Both the position numbers and the translations under genes were made by a program. A DNA stretch of 64,000 nucleotides from Crocinitomicaceae bacterium (GTDB taxonomy: Bacteria > Bacteroidota > Bacteroidia > Flavobacteriales_D > Crocinitomicaceae), in contig JADJEU010000002.1 of assembly GCA_016709005.1 (NCBI GenBank), positions 186,001-250,000 of the forward strand, in the 5' to 3' direction. Positions 43,101 through 52,459 of the stretch are shown here, piece by piece; within the stretch, counting starts at the first letter, position 1, and each line of letters begins with the position of its first letter. A model generated the notes under the pieces. The model did no database searches and had not been told where the DNA came from. It worked only from the letters and a program-made list of their open reading frames with translations.

Positions 43101-44314
43101 CCATCTAAAATTCCTTTCGCATTATCTTCATCATCGGAATCTTGATAAGGACCTTCAAAAAAGTCAATTCCAATTGCAGGAACGTTTGCTCCATAACCAG
43201 GCTGACCACCTTGACCGTTATCTGTCGACTCGCCATTATAAGCGTAACCTAATCCACGGCTCACATCACAACCCACATAGTCATTATTCGACTGCCCAAC
43301 ATCAGGATCAGCCCACTGACCGAAATAGGTATTATAAAGAGTTTGAGTTCCTCTGTTAATCAACTCATAGTTGTAAAAGGTCATGTCATTAATTGCATCA
43401 TCTGTTGCAAAAGTAAACGCCTGAGCTCTGATTTCCATTCCGATCGGGTCACCACCAGTTTCAGTGTGTATATTTCCTTTATCGTTGAATACCCACCAGT
43501 TAGTTTCATCTCCAAAAAGTGTGACACGGCGGTCATTGCGGCAATCAATTTCATCACGAAGATCATACCAAGGGTAATCACCATCGTTAATCGGGTCATA
43601 GAAACCGTTAGGACCACTTGAATTAGGCGGGGTGTTATCATAAAATGGAGCCAAATATTCATCTTCACCCAATAATTTATCTCCGTGAGCAGGCCAGCCT
43701 TTGATCTTTTCTTCGATTTCTGGATCGAGAGGTTCTACTTCAGCGCAGTCTTCAGGAGAAGAAACACCATTTTCACAATTCCACCAGGTAATAAATTGCT
43801 GTACTTCTGCTTTGCGGATAGTATAAAACTTATCATACTTAGTACATTGTGCTGGAGTAATATCTGCAGCCCCATTATCTCTAACAAGATTCAGGTCGGC
43901 CGTTTGCACGACAAACGGATTATAATTTCCACTTCCAGCTATCAATCCGCCCAAAGGACCTGGCCAGAAGTCATTTCCTGTTCTGAAGGTATGTGCGGCA
44001 AGTTTTAACTGTCCATTAATATCCTCTCCACCCATCCAAAGAGCACCGGAATACATTAAGTGATTTTTCGATCCCTTTGGGTATTCGTAGGAAGCAACGC
44101 CAGTAGTTCTGTCTTGCCACATACTTCCACCAGTCTCGATGAGAACTTTTACGTTATTAAACTCAACGAACAGACGCTCATTTGCCGGAGAACATCCTGC
44201 CGCACGGCCATCACCATTATCATTAACTACCGGCCCATGATACTCCGGAGATTTATCTGCAAAAGACGAACCCGCCATCCCCAACACTAAAATACCAACG
44301 ATTATATTTTTCAT
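40181..44314 (-). CDS. Large secreted multi-domain protein (T9SS-type), 1377 aa
   Basis: Signal peptide (MKNIIVGILVLGMAGSSFA), then an N-terminal module with ERLFVEFNNVKVLIETGG and HLMYSGALWMGG that recurs in Bacteroidota and related phyla. Repeated calcium-like acidic loops follow (DPINDGDYPWYD, DADGDRRF-type stretches), along with MTFYNYELINRGTQTLYNTY. The end (NIVPNPYYAYSAYE...RCTITIFNMQGALVRTF...SGGLYIIHIEIP) is a T9SS/FlgD-like Ig domain, though without the short basic terminus of type A tails. Encoded between a TonB receptor and a PorV-family protein with 25-29 base gaps; these three probably form one surface system. Confidence 0.75.
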   Translation of the reverse strand: MKNIIVGILVLGMAGSSFADKSPEYHGPVVNDNGDGRAAGCSPANERLFVEFNNVKVLIETGGSMWQDRTTGVASYEYPKGSKNHLMYSGALWMGGEDINGQLKLAAHTFRTGNDFWPGPLGGLIAGSGNYNPFVVQTADLNLVRDNGAADITPAQCTKYDKFYTIRKAEVQQFITWWNCENGVSSPEDCAEVEPLDPEIEEKIKGWPAHGDKLLGEDEYLAPFYDNTPPNSSGPNGFYDPINDGDYPWYDLRDEIDCRNDRRVTLFGDETNWWVFNDKGNIHTETGGDPIGMEIRAQAFTFATDDAINDMTFYNYELINRGTQTLYNTYFGQWADPDVGQSNNDYVGCDVSRGLGYAYNGESTDNGQGGQPGYGANVPAIGIDFFEGPYQDSDDEDNAKGILDGEALNGIGYGDGVIDNERFGMRRFVYYNIGPGNNGDPSAATHYYNYLQGLWQNSAPMLYGGNGFNSGTTSLEAAFMFPGDSDPLNWGTNGVPPGVDWTEVSAGNADGDRRFIQSAGPFILTPGAVNNITVGVVIGVSDETDLDASVIAMKTADSKAQALFDNCFELVEPPVAPTLTIQEMENQLILFLTDPPGYNIETYFEKDKINIITPDELIDQGIYYDDTFRFEGYQIYQMRDELASVSQLEDLDYARLVAQCDIENGVSKLVNYTYDEQLDISIPSVMVDGADEGLKHSFLVTEDLFATGDRKLINHKKYYYIAVAYAYNQFKEYDPNDPLLLDGQKIPYLRSRISGSGKGIESVVGIPHDPSMEADGTIFTTTYGYQPPITQIEGLGNGGTFLELTEETVDVILANGKANNPEYKSGSGPINVQVIDPLNLLAGDYAVGFGQEFADDEIDQELWWITRTFDGVTDTIWSDYAVGVANEQLILDWGLSVSITEQFYIKAGGVASWYTDPIDATITFEDSSKIWLWGVPDNDSYYPTNWIRSGTAAEDATTNPECLPSSWIYNPCYYNDKDYDAESKYEKLLNGTIAPFNRVGYECYGLPLGRPGHTYTDPESASTTGWFAANIKNAQAKANFFELHDVDIIITSDQTKWTRCPVIEMNDQPTQCEYTNDDVMHMRSDPSVGKDGLPDASGTTGFGWFPGYAIDVNTGSRLNMTFAENSWLAGDNGRDMIWNPTSSFADQVGNPLFGGMHYVYVFGENVANSGCPNYDEGAWLASKWDVTSATRSLNFRDAWQNCMWVMEPLLVQDQELLATDVKISVRINKPYENRLVGGENNARPLYKFSITDPTITMNADQLLSVLDKINIVPNPYYAYSAYETSKLDNRVKITNLPERCTITIFNMQGALVRTFVKDDPMTSLDWDLQNHTGIPISGGLYIIHIEIPIVDASGNTTYEEKILKWYGVLRQPDLDNL

Positions 44315-44343
44315 AATCTTATAATTTGAATAAAACTACCTAC

Positions 44344-47300
44344 TTAAAAATCAAATTTAACACCAATCCGAATCGTTCTTGGAAGCCCTAAGTTGAAGGG
44401 ATTCTGAACTTTTAACAAATAATAGTCTCTGAAAGACTGTTCGTCTAATTGTGTTTGAATTGAAGTCTGATATTGAGACGCGGCCAAATAACCGTCATCA
44501 GACGCATTACCCGTTGCTCGGTAAACATTCAAGACATTCTGGAAATTGAACATATTCGTAACACGGCAATAGACGTTCAAATAAGCCACCTTCTTTTTAT
44601 CCTCGTCATCACCACCAAACTCAAGTTCAAAATTTCTATCTAACTGAAGGTCCATTCTGTATGTCCATGGTTTTCTTGATCCGTGAAGTGTTCCCTCCAA
44701 TTGAGATGAGTTTGGAGAAAGCAATGCATCCCCAATAGGAATTTTCAACCCAGAATAAGGAGTACCCGATCCAATATTGGTTACAATGTTTCAACCCAGT
44801 ATTTCCGAATACTTCGAAGTTGCCAATTTTTGGACCATTGTAATCTTTCCCTGTACCGTAACGGTAATCTAATACAATGCTAAATGCATGGCGCTGATCG
44901 TAAGAATATGGAAAAATAGTTCTCAAGTTCGGCTCACCTGAGTTTACCAATGCCAATGCCGAGTTTGGATCTGATCCTGTTCCATTTGCAAACTGTAAGG
45001 TATAAGCAACAGTCATTCGAATATTACCTGTTCTTCTCATGTCATATGAAACGGTAAGACCTTTAACAGTACCAAAATCTCGGTTACCATAAGTTTTATA
45101 AGTATTCGGATACGCCTGAAACACGTTCATCAATTGAACTTGATTGCGTTGCTCTTTGTAGAACGCAGAAATCTTCAATGATGATGTTTTGCTCAATACT
45201 TGTTGGAATCCAAGCTCATAGTCAATCGTCTTTTCAGGTTTCAAATCCGGATTATTAATGATTACATTTCTTGATTGCAAGAATTGATAATCAATAGGAT
45301 CAAATCTATTTCCAGTTGTAGGACGTTTAGTCAAGATATCATAATGTGCAAAGAAAGAAGCCTCATCTGAAATCGGGAAAGAAAAAGCAACTCGCGGCAT
45401 TACATTTACTTGAGGTTTGTAGTCTCCAAAGGCATCCTTTGTTGGTTCAGCAGCATTGGCTGCCTCCAAGCCTTCATCAGTTAGCCAAGGTGCGATACCT
45501 TTACTACCAGCAATCGTTGTTGCATCCGAAACCTCAACTCCATTTGCGTCATACCATGTATCACCATTTCTGTAACCATTAATTGCCGTTACGTTATTAA
45601 CATCATTCACATAAACAACATAGTCTGAACCCATATTTGCAGGATGAACAATATCAACTCCGTTGTCAAAAGCACTTACCTCACCAACTGTTTTGGCAGT
45701 GTAAAGCAAATACTTATCGTTGAGCACAGGCTGATTTGCATCAAAAACATCGACACGAAGACCTACGTTGAAAATGATATCATCAAAAGCAAACTTATCC
45801 ATTACATAACCGGCCATATAAATTGGCTGGAAAGCTCCAATTTTTCTTGAAAAATTACCATTTTCATCATACGACGTAAAATACTCATTGATGTCAGTAT
45901 TGCCTTTAACTTTTTCACCCGTATGATCATAGCCATACCAGGAGAATACCGTATTTCCAGAGTTCAGAAGCTCATCCGCTGAAAACATATCCAAAGAAAA
46001 GAAATTCGGATCCAAGGCATCTATGTCAACAAAGTCAGTCCCATCAGGATCTAAACCTAAGGCTGAACGCACATTGTAATCAAAGAAATACTGTGCGTCT
46101 TTTCCTTCTTGGCCCGAATAGTCACCAGGAGCCGCATTCAAACGGTCATATGTTACGCGAGGATAGGTCCCAAAAAAATCATATGTCGAACCAGCAACGC
46201 TTTTATCATACTCAAGAATGTGGTTGTTCATGTATTGACGAGCAATTGTCCAGATTCCAATTGGCCCACCACCAAAATTACGATCCCAACGCTGCTCGTA
46301 CTCGAATCCAAGTGAAATCGCATGATCATTCAAATTGATCGTACCAGAACCAGTTATACGGAACTGATCAGCCTGTGAGTAACCATAATAATTGTAAGGT
46401 GTACCGATATTTTCCCAAATACCGTAAACGTTTTCAGGAACATCGCCATTTCTGAGTGCCCCACCTTGTTGAAGTTGAAATTGGTTCTCGTAATTACCGA
46501 CAGCATTGTTTGCGTATATCTGGTAATATTGACTAGTAATCGCTGCAAGCGCAACGTTATTAGCGGAAGGAGTAAATGCCACAAGCGTGTCTTTGTAGCC
46601 GGTGTGAATCGAACTATCTCCGTCTGAATTAAATATATAGGTTGGTTCGCGATAGGTTATGAATTGACCTACATGGCCATAGTTAAAAATTCTGTCTTCA
46701 TGAGTTGCATCCCAACTCTTATCATAAGACTGTGAATAGTCAATCATGATTGAATAATATGCGTTCTTTATTTTCGAACTTGACCCCTCCTCGTTATTGC
46801 TGAAACGTTGTGTGAATCGCCCATATACACGCCAGTCAAAACTCGTATTCAAACCGAAATTCTCAAAATTCATCAAAGAGTTATTATATGAATATCCTCT
46901 ACCTTTTGAATAAGCAGCTGAACCACCAAAAGTCAAATTAATCGACGGTCCAGCATTCACATCTATTTTGCCCGCAAAAGAAGCAGATCTTCCTCGTGCA
47001 TTCATTCTCCATGGAACTTGCTCAAAGTCAGACAGAGCTTCATCTTCATTATGTCTAAGATAACTTGCATTATAATATGTTCCCTGACCAATTCCTGTAG
47101 GTCTCAATGGATTTGCAATTAACGAGTCTCGAACATCTTGTTTCACTCTATACGCACCACCATTAGCCAAAGGCCGACTATCCAATTCATCCGTAAAGTT
47201 TGCAGAGATAAAAAAGCCTAGGATAGGTTTTGTTTTTTCACCGGTTGAATCTTTTTTCATTAAAAGCGGACCAGCAATCATTCCCTCAACAAGATTGTAA

Positions 47301-48097
47301 GCGTACTTATCCAAACCGATTACCATGCCATCATATCCAAGTGGATCTTTACCGTTAAGATAAAAACCAGATGTCACACCTTCAAATGAACCAAAATATT
47401 GTGCTGAGGGACCTCTAGTTGTAATGGAGATAATACCACCCGTTACGTCACCATAATTTGCTGGTACCCCACCAGTAATAACAGACACCTCTTGCATTGC
47501 CGCTTTAGGTAAAGAAGAAGATCCGCGAACTTTGATACCATCTATATAATAATAAGAGTCTTCTGAACGGGCACCACGAATGCTTAGCCCGCCACCACCT
47601 TCAGGCGAATAAACTCCTCCTACGGTAGCGGCAATTCCAGTTGCATCACGGGTTGGCATTTTAGAAATATCTTCCCGGGTAACTGTTCCCCCCGAAGCAC
47701 CACCATCCTTATCAATGAGTGGAACCTGATAAGTAATAACTTCAACAACATCTAACATCTCTGCAGAAGTACCCAATTGAAGATCATCCAGAATTGTATA
47801 TTTATCTGAACTCACAACAACACCTGTTTGTCTCACGGATTGATAACCGACGAAACGCATTTCAATATCATATTGACCTGGTTGAAGTGAGCTTATCTGA
47901 AATTTTCCAAAAATGTCAGTTTGTGCCGCGCCTTTTTGCTGATCCGCCTGATAGACGATCACTTTAACAAACGGCAACGGTTCTCCGGTTGCTTTATCAG
48001 TAACTGTTCCTTTAATTGTACCTGTACCAGTTTGCGCAAACGCAAAACCAATTGACAACAAGGACATTGTAATTACTAATTTGAGGTTCTTAAGCAT
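44344..48097 (-). CDS. TonB-dependent receptor with carboxypeptidase-regulatory-like domain, frameshifted
   Basis: About 1250 aa when corrected. Signal peptide, CarboxypepD-regulatory-like domain (GTIKGTVTDKATGEPLPFVKV, IEMRFVGYQSVRQTG), plug (EDISKMPTRDATGIAATVGG, GVPANYGDVTGGI) and a large barrel ending RTIRIGVKFDF. The frame breaks at 44789-44791: an A2 run has become A3 in gene sense. Removing one base gives NTGLNIVTNIGSGTPYSGLK, continuing into the C-terminal 130 residues. The substrate is unknown; size and domains fit SusC/OAR-type receptors. First gene of the operon with the 1377-aa protein and the PorV-family protein. Confidence 0.85.
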
Positions 48098-48140
48098 AAG
48101 TAAGCGTATTTGTTAAATATTCCTAAAATACAATAGCCGG

Positions 48141-48173
48141 TAAATATAGATAAATAATATTTGGTCGAACAAA
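48141..48173 (-). promoter_or_regulatory. Candidate promoter of the TonB-receptor operon
   Basis: TATATTTA (48141-48148), close to TAnnTTTG, with TTG about 21 bases upstream (48170-48172), a spacing normal for Bacteroidota. It lies about 45 bases before the receptor ATG. Confidence 0.35.
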
Positions 48174-48268
48174 AAAAAATAACAAATTCTTAATGGTCAA
48201 TTTTCTTTGTCAAAATTAGGAATCTAAAGTGCTGCGGAAAAGAAAAAAGAGATACAAAAAGCAGGTAA

Positions 48269-48562
48269 TTATACCAGTCTATTGTTCTTCATAGGTTTAC
48301 CCTTCTGTCTTCGCTTAGCATTGCGGGCAGCACGTTTCATACGTTTGCGGGTTTCCTTATCTTGATTGTTCCAATGTTTCTTACCTGAACGTTTGCGGGA
48401 ATTATAACTTGTACCAATTCCCTTACTTCTCGATTTTTTTGCTCCACCAGATTTTACAGTTTTTGCTCCTTTATCCTGATTATAAGATACGTTAGGTACA
48501 AATGCGAGAGATGCAATAATTATGAGTAATTTCGTTATGAAAGAAAAGCCGAACTTTTTCAT
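48269..48562 (-). CDS. Small very basic exported protein, hypothetical
   Basis: 97 aa: a signal peptide (KLLIIIASLAFVPNVSY) followed by a Lys/Arg-rich tail (KETRKRMKRAARNAKRRQKG). A role in binding polyanions such as LPS, nucleic acid or peptidoglycan is conceivable but not shown. Its ATG overlaps the ATG of the divergent gene (shared CATG), so each gene's upstream region lies inside the other. Confidence 0.6.
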   Translation of the reverse strand: MKKFGFSFITKLLIIIASLAFVPNVSYNQDKGAKTVKSGGAKKSRSKGIGTSYNSRKRSGKKHWNNQDKETRKRMKRAARNAKRRQKGKPMKNNRLV

Positions 48563-48995
48563 GTCTCAAATATATTCAAGAAATAATATTATAGGGTTAA
48601 TTTTTTGCGCTTTGTTTACAATTTCATGTAAAGAAGAGCCATACCCTATACCCAATGTTCCTGTGAATATATCTATAAATCTTGATTTGCCATCTTATCA
48701 ACCCTTAAATTCACCCGGGGGTTATGCATATGTAAATGGAGGCTCGAGAGGCATTGTCATTTATAGAGATTTTGACGCCTTTCGCGCGCTGGATCGGCAT
48801 TCTACTTATAATTCTGACGACGCTTGTGCTGTTGTAGAGGTAAATCCGGAAAATATGTTTGAGCTGATCGACACCTGTTCTGGTTCGCGATTTAGCATTT
48901 CCAACGGAGCGGTAATAGAGGGTCCTGCAAAATTTGGATTGCGCAGCTATGTGACATCCTGGGATGGCGCCTATACCCTTAGCATCTATAACTAG
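48561..48995 (+). CDS. Rieske-fold-like lipoprotein lacking most cluster ligands
   Basis: 144 aa from the ATG at 48561, which gives a lipoprotein signal (lipobox FTISC, Cys23). The longer frame from 48522 adds 13 polar residues. The C-terminal half follows the Rieske layout (ALDRHSTYNSDDACAVVEV, then DTCSGSRFSISNGAVIEGPA, then GLRSY). The CxH pair is missing and the second pair keeps only Cys106, so no [2Fe-2S] cluster is expected. Function unknown. Confidence 0.68.
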   Translation: MSQIYSRNNIIGLIFCALFTISCKEEPYPIPNVPVNISINLDLPSYQPLNSPGGYAYVNGGSRGIVIYRDFDAFRALDRHSTYNSDDACAVVEVNPENMFELIDTCSGSRFSISNGAVIEGPAKFGLRSYVTSWDGAYTLSIYN

Positions 48996-49084
48996 TAATA
49001 GCATGCCATTCTCTTTGTCCCCAAAATCGCAAGAGGTTCTAGCAATTCTGGTTGATTCGAATTTATTCACAAAATGACTCAAAA

Positions 49085-49115
49085 AAAAAGCCTTCCATTT
49101 CTGAAAGGCTTTTTG
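49085..49115 (-). terminator. Terminator of ahcY
   Basis: AAAAAGCCTT / AAGGCTTTTT hairpin with T/A runs on both sides; it can act for ahcY and for the convergent lipoprotein gene. Confidence 0.8.
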
Positions 49116-49136
49116 TTATTTTTTTTAGCGAATTAA

Positions 49137-50450
49137 TTAATAACGGTATTGATCTGACTTAAATGGACCAGATACTGTAACGCCAATATATTTTGCCTGA
49201 TCTTCAGAAAGTTTTTCAAGCTCTACACCAATTTTCGCTAAGTGTAAACTCGCAACTTTTTCATCTAAATGCTTAGGTAATGTATAAACATCATTTTTGT
49301 AGTTGGCTGAATTAGCCCATAGTTCAAGTTGAGCTAATGTTTGATTCGTAAATGAGTTTGACATTACGAATGACGGGTGACCTGTAGCGCAGCCCAAGTT
49401 AACCAAACGACCTTCAGCCAAAAGGATGATGTCTTTTCCATTAATAGTATAAAGATCAACCTGAGGTTTAATTTCAATTTTAGATTTACCGTGATTGTTG
49501 TTCAACCAAGCCACGTCAATCTCATTATCAAAATGTCCAATGTTACAAACAATTGCTTTGTCCTTCATTTTTTCAAAATGGCGGCCAACTACTATATCTT
49601 TGTTGCCAGTTGCTGTTACAATAATATCTGCTTCAAGAACTGCTTTATCCATTGGCTTCACTTCAAAGCCATCCATCGCCGCCTGAAGCGCACAAATTGG
49701 ATCAATCTCAGTTACAATTACACGTGCACCGGAACCTTTTAAAGAAGCGGCAGATCCTTTTCCAACATCTCCATAACCTGCAACGACAGCTACTTTACCA
49801 GCCATCATAATATCTGTTGCACGACGGATTGCGTCTACTAAAGATTCTTTGCAACCGTATTTATTATCGAATTTTGATTTTGTAACTGAATCATTGATGT
49901 TGATTGCAGGCATTACAAGTGTTCCATTTTTTACACGCTCATAAAGTCTGTGAACTCCCGTAGTAGTCTCTTCAGATAATCCTTTAATGTCTTTGGTCAA
50001 TTCAGGATAGCGGTCGAAAACCATATTGGTTAAATCGCCACCATCATCCAAAATCATATTTAAAGGTTTACCATCTTCGAATGCAAAAAGAGTTTGCTCA
50101 ATGCACCAGTCAAATTCCTGCTCGTTCATACCTTTCCATGCAAATACAGGAATCCCTGCAGCAGCAATAGCCGCAGCAGCCTGATCTTGTGTTGAAAAAA
50201 TATTACATGATGACCAAGTAACCTCAGCACCAAGTTCAATTAAGGTTTCAATCAAAACAGCCGTTTGAATTGTCATATGCAAACAACCAGCGATGCGTGC
50301 ACCTTTTAAAGGCTTAGCTTTGCCATACTCAGTGCGCAATGCCATTAGACCTGGCATCTCAGCTTCTGCAAGACGAATTTCTTTTCTTCCCCATTCAGCA
50401 AGGCTAATATCCTTCACCTTGTATTTCAACTTTTGTTGTGTATCGCTCAT
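49137..50450 (-). CDS. ahcY: Adenosylhomocysteinase (SAH hydrolase)
   Basis: Reversibly splits S-adenosylhomocysteine into adenosine and homocysteine to keep the methyl cycle running. 437 aa from the ATG at 50450 (MSDTQQKLKYKVKDISLAEWG); a -7 element at 50482-50489 rules out the longer start. Motifs: NDSVTKSKFDNKYGC, the NAD-binding VAGYGDVGKGSAASLKG, NIGHFDNEID and the C-terminal SDQYRY, where Lys and Tyr contact NAD. Divergent from the PPTase gene. Confidence 0.96.
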   Translation of the reverse strand: MSDTQQKLKYKVKDISLAEWGRKEIRLAEAEMPGLMALRTEYGKAKPLKGARIAGCLHMTIQTAVLIETLIELGAEVTWSSCNIFSTQDQAAAAIAAAGIPVFAWKGMNEQEFDWCIEQTLFAFEDGKPLNMILDDGGDLTNMVFDRYPELTKDIKGLSEETTTGVHRLYERVKNGTLVMPAININDSVTKSKFDNKYGCKESLVDAIRRATDIMMAGKVAVVAGYGDVGKGSAASLKGSGARVIVTEIDPICALQAAMDGFEVKPMDKAVLEADIIVTATGNKDIVVGRHFEKMKDKAIVCNIGHFDNEIDVAWLNNNHGKSKIEIKPQVDLYTINGKDIILLAEGRLVNLGCATGHPSFVMSNSFTNQTLAQLELWANSANYKNDVYTLPKHLDEKVASLHLAKIGVELEKLSEDQAKYIGVTVSGPFKSDQYRY

Positions 50451-50481
50451 TTTATTTTTTAAATTTCTTAATAACGAAAGG

Positions 50482-50489
50482 CAAAAGTA
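50482..50489 (-). promoter_or_regulatory. Likely -7 element for ahcY
   Basis: TACTTTTG on the minus strand fits TAnnTTTG, about 32 bases before the ahcY ATG. Confidence 0.45.
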
Positions 50490-50512
50490 CAAAACTCCTT
50501 TTTAATTTTCAC

Positions 50513-50520
50513 TAATTTTG
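50513..50520 (+). promoter_or_regulatory. Likely -7 element for the PPTase gene
   Basis: TAATTTTG fits TAnnTTTG. It lies only 5 bases before the TTG that begins the PPTase frame, so the transcript would be almost leaderless or translation starts further in. Confidence 0.4.
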
Positions 50521-50524
50521 AAAC

Positions 50525-51163
50525 TTGTCGATTCAGGTTGAACATATTGAAAGTAACAATGGAACAGTGATCAAACTGTTACAATACCCTGAATCATCAG
50601 TAGACTCCTTCGATCTTACCATTTTTAGCACAGAGGAGTTAACAAAATTCAGAGCATTCAAATCTTCGAAGCGTCAACACGAATTTTATTTTACTCGCTT
50701 GCTGTGGAATTATTTTAAGATTAACGAGCCAATCCAATATAACCAAATAGGTCGACCAATTTTACGATCAGGATTTATAAGTATTTCACATTCCAGAAAT
50801 GTAATCGCCATTGCGTATAACCCTGAACATTCTGTTGGAATAGACGCCGAGTATCATTCCCCAAAGCTGAAAAAGATTCAAAACAAATACATTTCAGAAA
50901 CTGATGCTGCCATGGTGAATGTCAAAAATGAGAGTGAACTCACAATTATTTGGAGTGTCAAAGAAGCGATTTATAAAATGGAGCAAATTGAAGGTCTCAG
51001 TTTTAAAGAAAACATCCATGTAAAACTCGAGCAAACCAAGGCTCTTGTTGATGTAGCAAAAGGCGCTGAATTGCACCATTATACCTTTGAGTTTAAAGAT
51101 TATGGTGATTTTGTCCTAACCTATTGTTCACATGCCGATTTGAATGGCAAGACCCTATTTTAA
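50525..51163 (+). CDS. 4'-phosphopantetheinyl transferase superfamily protein
   Basis: 212 aa, Sfp-like. Transfers phosphopantetheine from CoA to a carrier-protein serine. The catalytic acidic residues are in SVGIDAEYHS and WSVKEAIYKM; RPILRSGFISISHSRN is the usual substrate/CoA segment. The start is TTG at 50525 because no ATG or GTG gives full length, and the promoter is very close. No polyketide or peptide synthetase is in the window, so the partner carrier is unknown; it may serve fatty-acid synthesis. Confidence 0.85.
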   Translation: MSIQVEHIESNNGTVIKLLQYPESSVDSFDLTIFSTEELTKFRAFKSSKRQHEFYFTRLLWNYFKINEPIQYNQIGRPILRSGFISISHSRNVIAIAYNPEHSVGIDAEYHSPKLKKIQNKYISETDAAMVNVKNESELTIIWSVKEAIYKMEQIEGLSFKENIHVKLEQTKALVDVAKGAELHHYTFEFKDYGDFVLTYCSHADLNGKTLF

Positions 51164-51244
51164 AAATAAGCAGGTAAAATCAATCCGTTTCGACAACTTT
51201 TTGTAGCTTTCATACGTATTTAATCTATTGAGATACTACAAGTA

Positions 51245-52459
51245 ATGTTGTTTAAGCCCTTTTCCATCAAATGGATTTTCATGAGTGTATTTTGTTTGGG
51301 AATTTTTCCCGAAGGCATTGCTGCGTGGGTACAAAAGGCACCATATGGTGGAACCGCAAAACATAGATGTACGGCGTTTTCTATCAATAACAAAGGTTAT
51401 ATTGGTGGCGGGCACATAAACTCAGGCGAGTCTGTCTACTACAAAGACTATTGGGAGTATGATCCAGGTACCAACACGTGGACACAGATTGCTGATTTTG
51501 GCGGCGGCTATCGATATCATTCTACGGCATTTAATATTGGAGATTTTGGTTATGTTGGTTTAGGTGAAGATGATAATAACACCTATCACAATGACTTCTG
51601 GAAATATATTCCACTTATAAATACCTGGGTGCAAGTCGCAGTCTATCCGGGTGTCCCAAGAAGAGGGGCGTGTTCATTTGTAATAGACAATCTTGGTTAT
51701 GTTGGAACGGGCCAAACAGATGTGGGGTATGCTGCTGACTATTTCCGCTATGACCCTGTCACTAATTCCTGGACTGCTATTGCCGACTTTGCAGGCGAAG
51801 CACGCAGTTCAGCCGTTGCATTCGCGCATAATGGAAAAGGTTATGTAGGCACAGGACATATTTTAGGTGACGATACAAAAGATTTTTTTGAATATGATCC
51901 ATTTACAAATCTCTGGACTCAAAAAGCTGACGTTGGATTCTTGCCAAGACAAGATGCAACAGGATTTGTGGTTCAGGGGGAAGCCTATATTGGAACAGGA
52001 AACGATGCTGAAGGAACCGATAATTTTGGTGATTTCTGGAAATATAATTTTGACAATGACGTGTGGACTGAAGTGGCAGAATTTGATGGTCAAAGCAGAC
52101 GCTATATGGTGTCATTCGTAATTGGAGATGTAGCCTATTGCGGAACTGGAACCAACGGTACTAATCTGAGAGATTTTTGGGCTTTCTATCCGTTGCTTGA
52201 AATGACCGAACCAGACGTTACAACCGATTTCAAAATCTATCCAAATCCTGCTACCGATTATCTTGAAATCAAAAATGAATCCCTGTCAAATTTTGATCAG
52301 ATCATACTATCCGATCTTTCTGGAAAAATTCTACTAGACCAAAAAACTCTCGATACACAGAAACTTAATCTCGATAACTTTGCAGATGGCTTATATCTGA
52401 TTACGTTGCTTCGCCAAAACAAAATTATTCACGCTGAAAAAATTCAAATTCAAAAGTGA
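51245..52459 (+). CDS. Kelch-repeat T9SS surface protein
   Basis: 404 aa: signal peptide, five or six Kelch motifs of about 48 residues (each like NKGYIGGGH..., then a YWEYDPGTNTWTQIADF-type end) forming a beta-propeller, and a T9SS type A tail (FKIYPNPATDYLEIKN...FADGLYLITLL). Kelch propellers bind proteins or glycans. Its TGA overlaps the GTG start of the GGGP synthase gene, an odd coupling of a surface protein with a lipid enzyme. Confidence 0.85.
   Translation: MLFKPFSIKWIFMSVFCLGIFPEGIAAWVQKAPYGGTAKHRCTAFSINNKGYIGGGHINSGESVYYKDYWEYDPGTNTWTQIADFGGGYRYHSTAFNIGDFGYVGLGEDDNNTYHNDFWKYIPLINTWVQVAVYPGVPRRGACSFVIDNLGYVGTGQTDVGYAADYFRYDPVTNSWTAIADFAGEARSSAVAFAHNGKGYVGTGHILGDDTKDFFEYDPFTNLWTQKADVGFLPRQDATGFVVQGEAYIGTGNDAEGTDNFGDFWKYNFDNDVWTEVAEFDGQSRRYMVSFVIGDVAYCGTGTNGTNLRDFWAFYPLLEMTEPDVTTDFKIYPNPATDYLEIKNESLSNFDQIILSDLSGKILLDQKTLDTQKLNLDNFADGLYLITLLRQNKIIHAEKIQIQK

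Noticed and set aside
48711..49082. 123-aa minus-strand frame opposite the Rieske-like lipoprotein
   Set aside because: It is antisense to a gene with a clear lipoprotein signal and domain, and has no recognisable features of its own.
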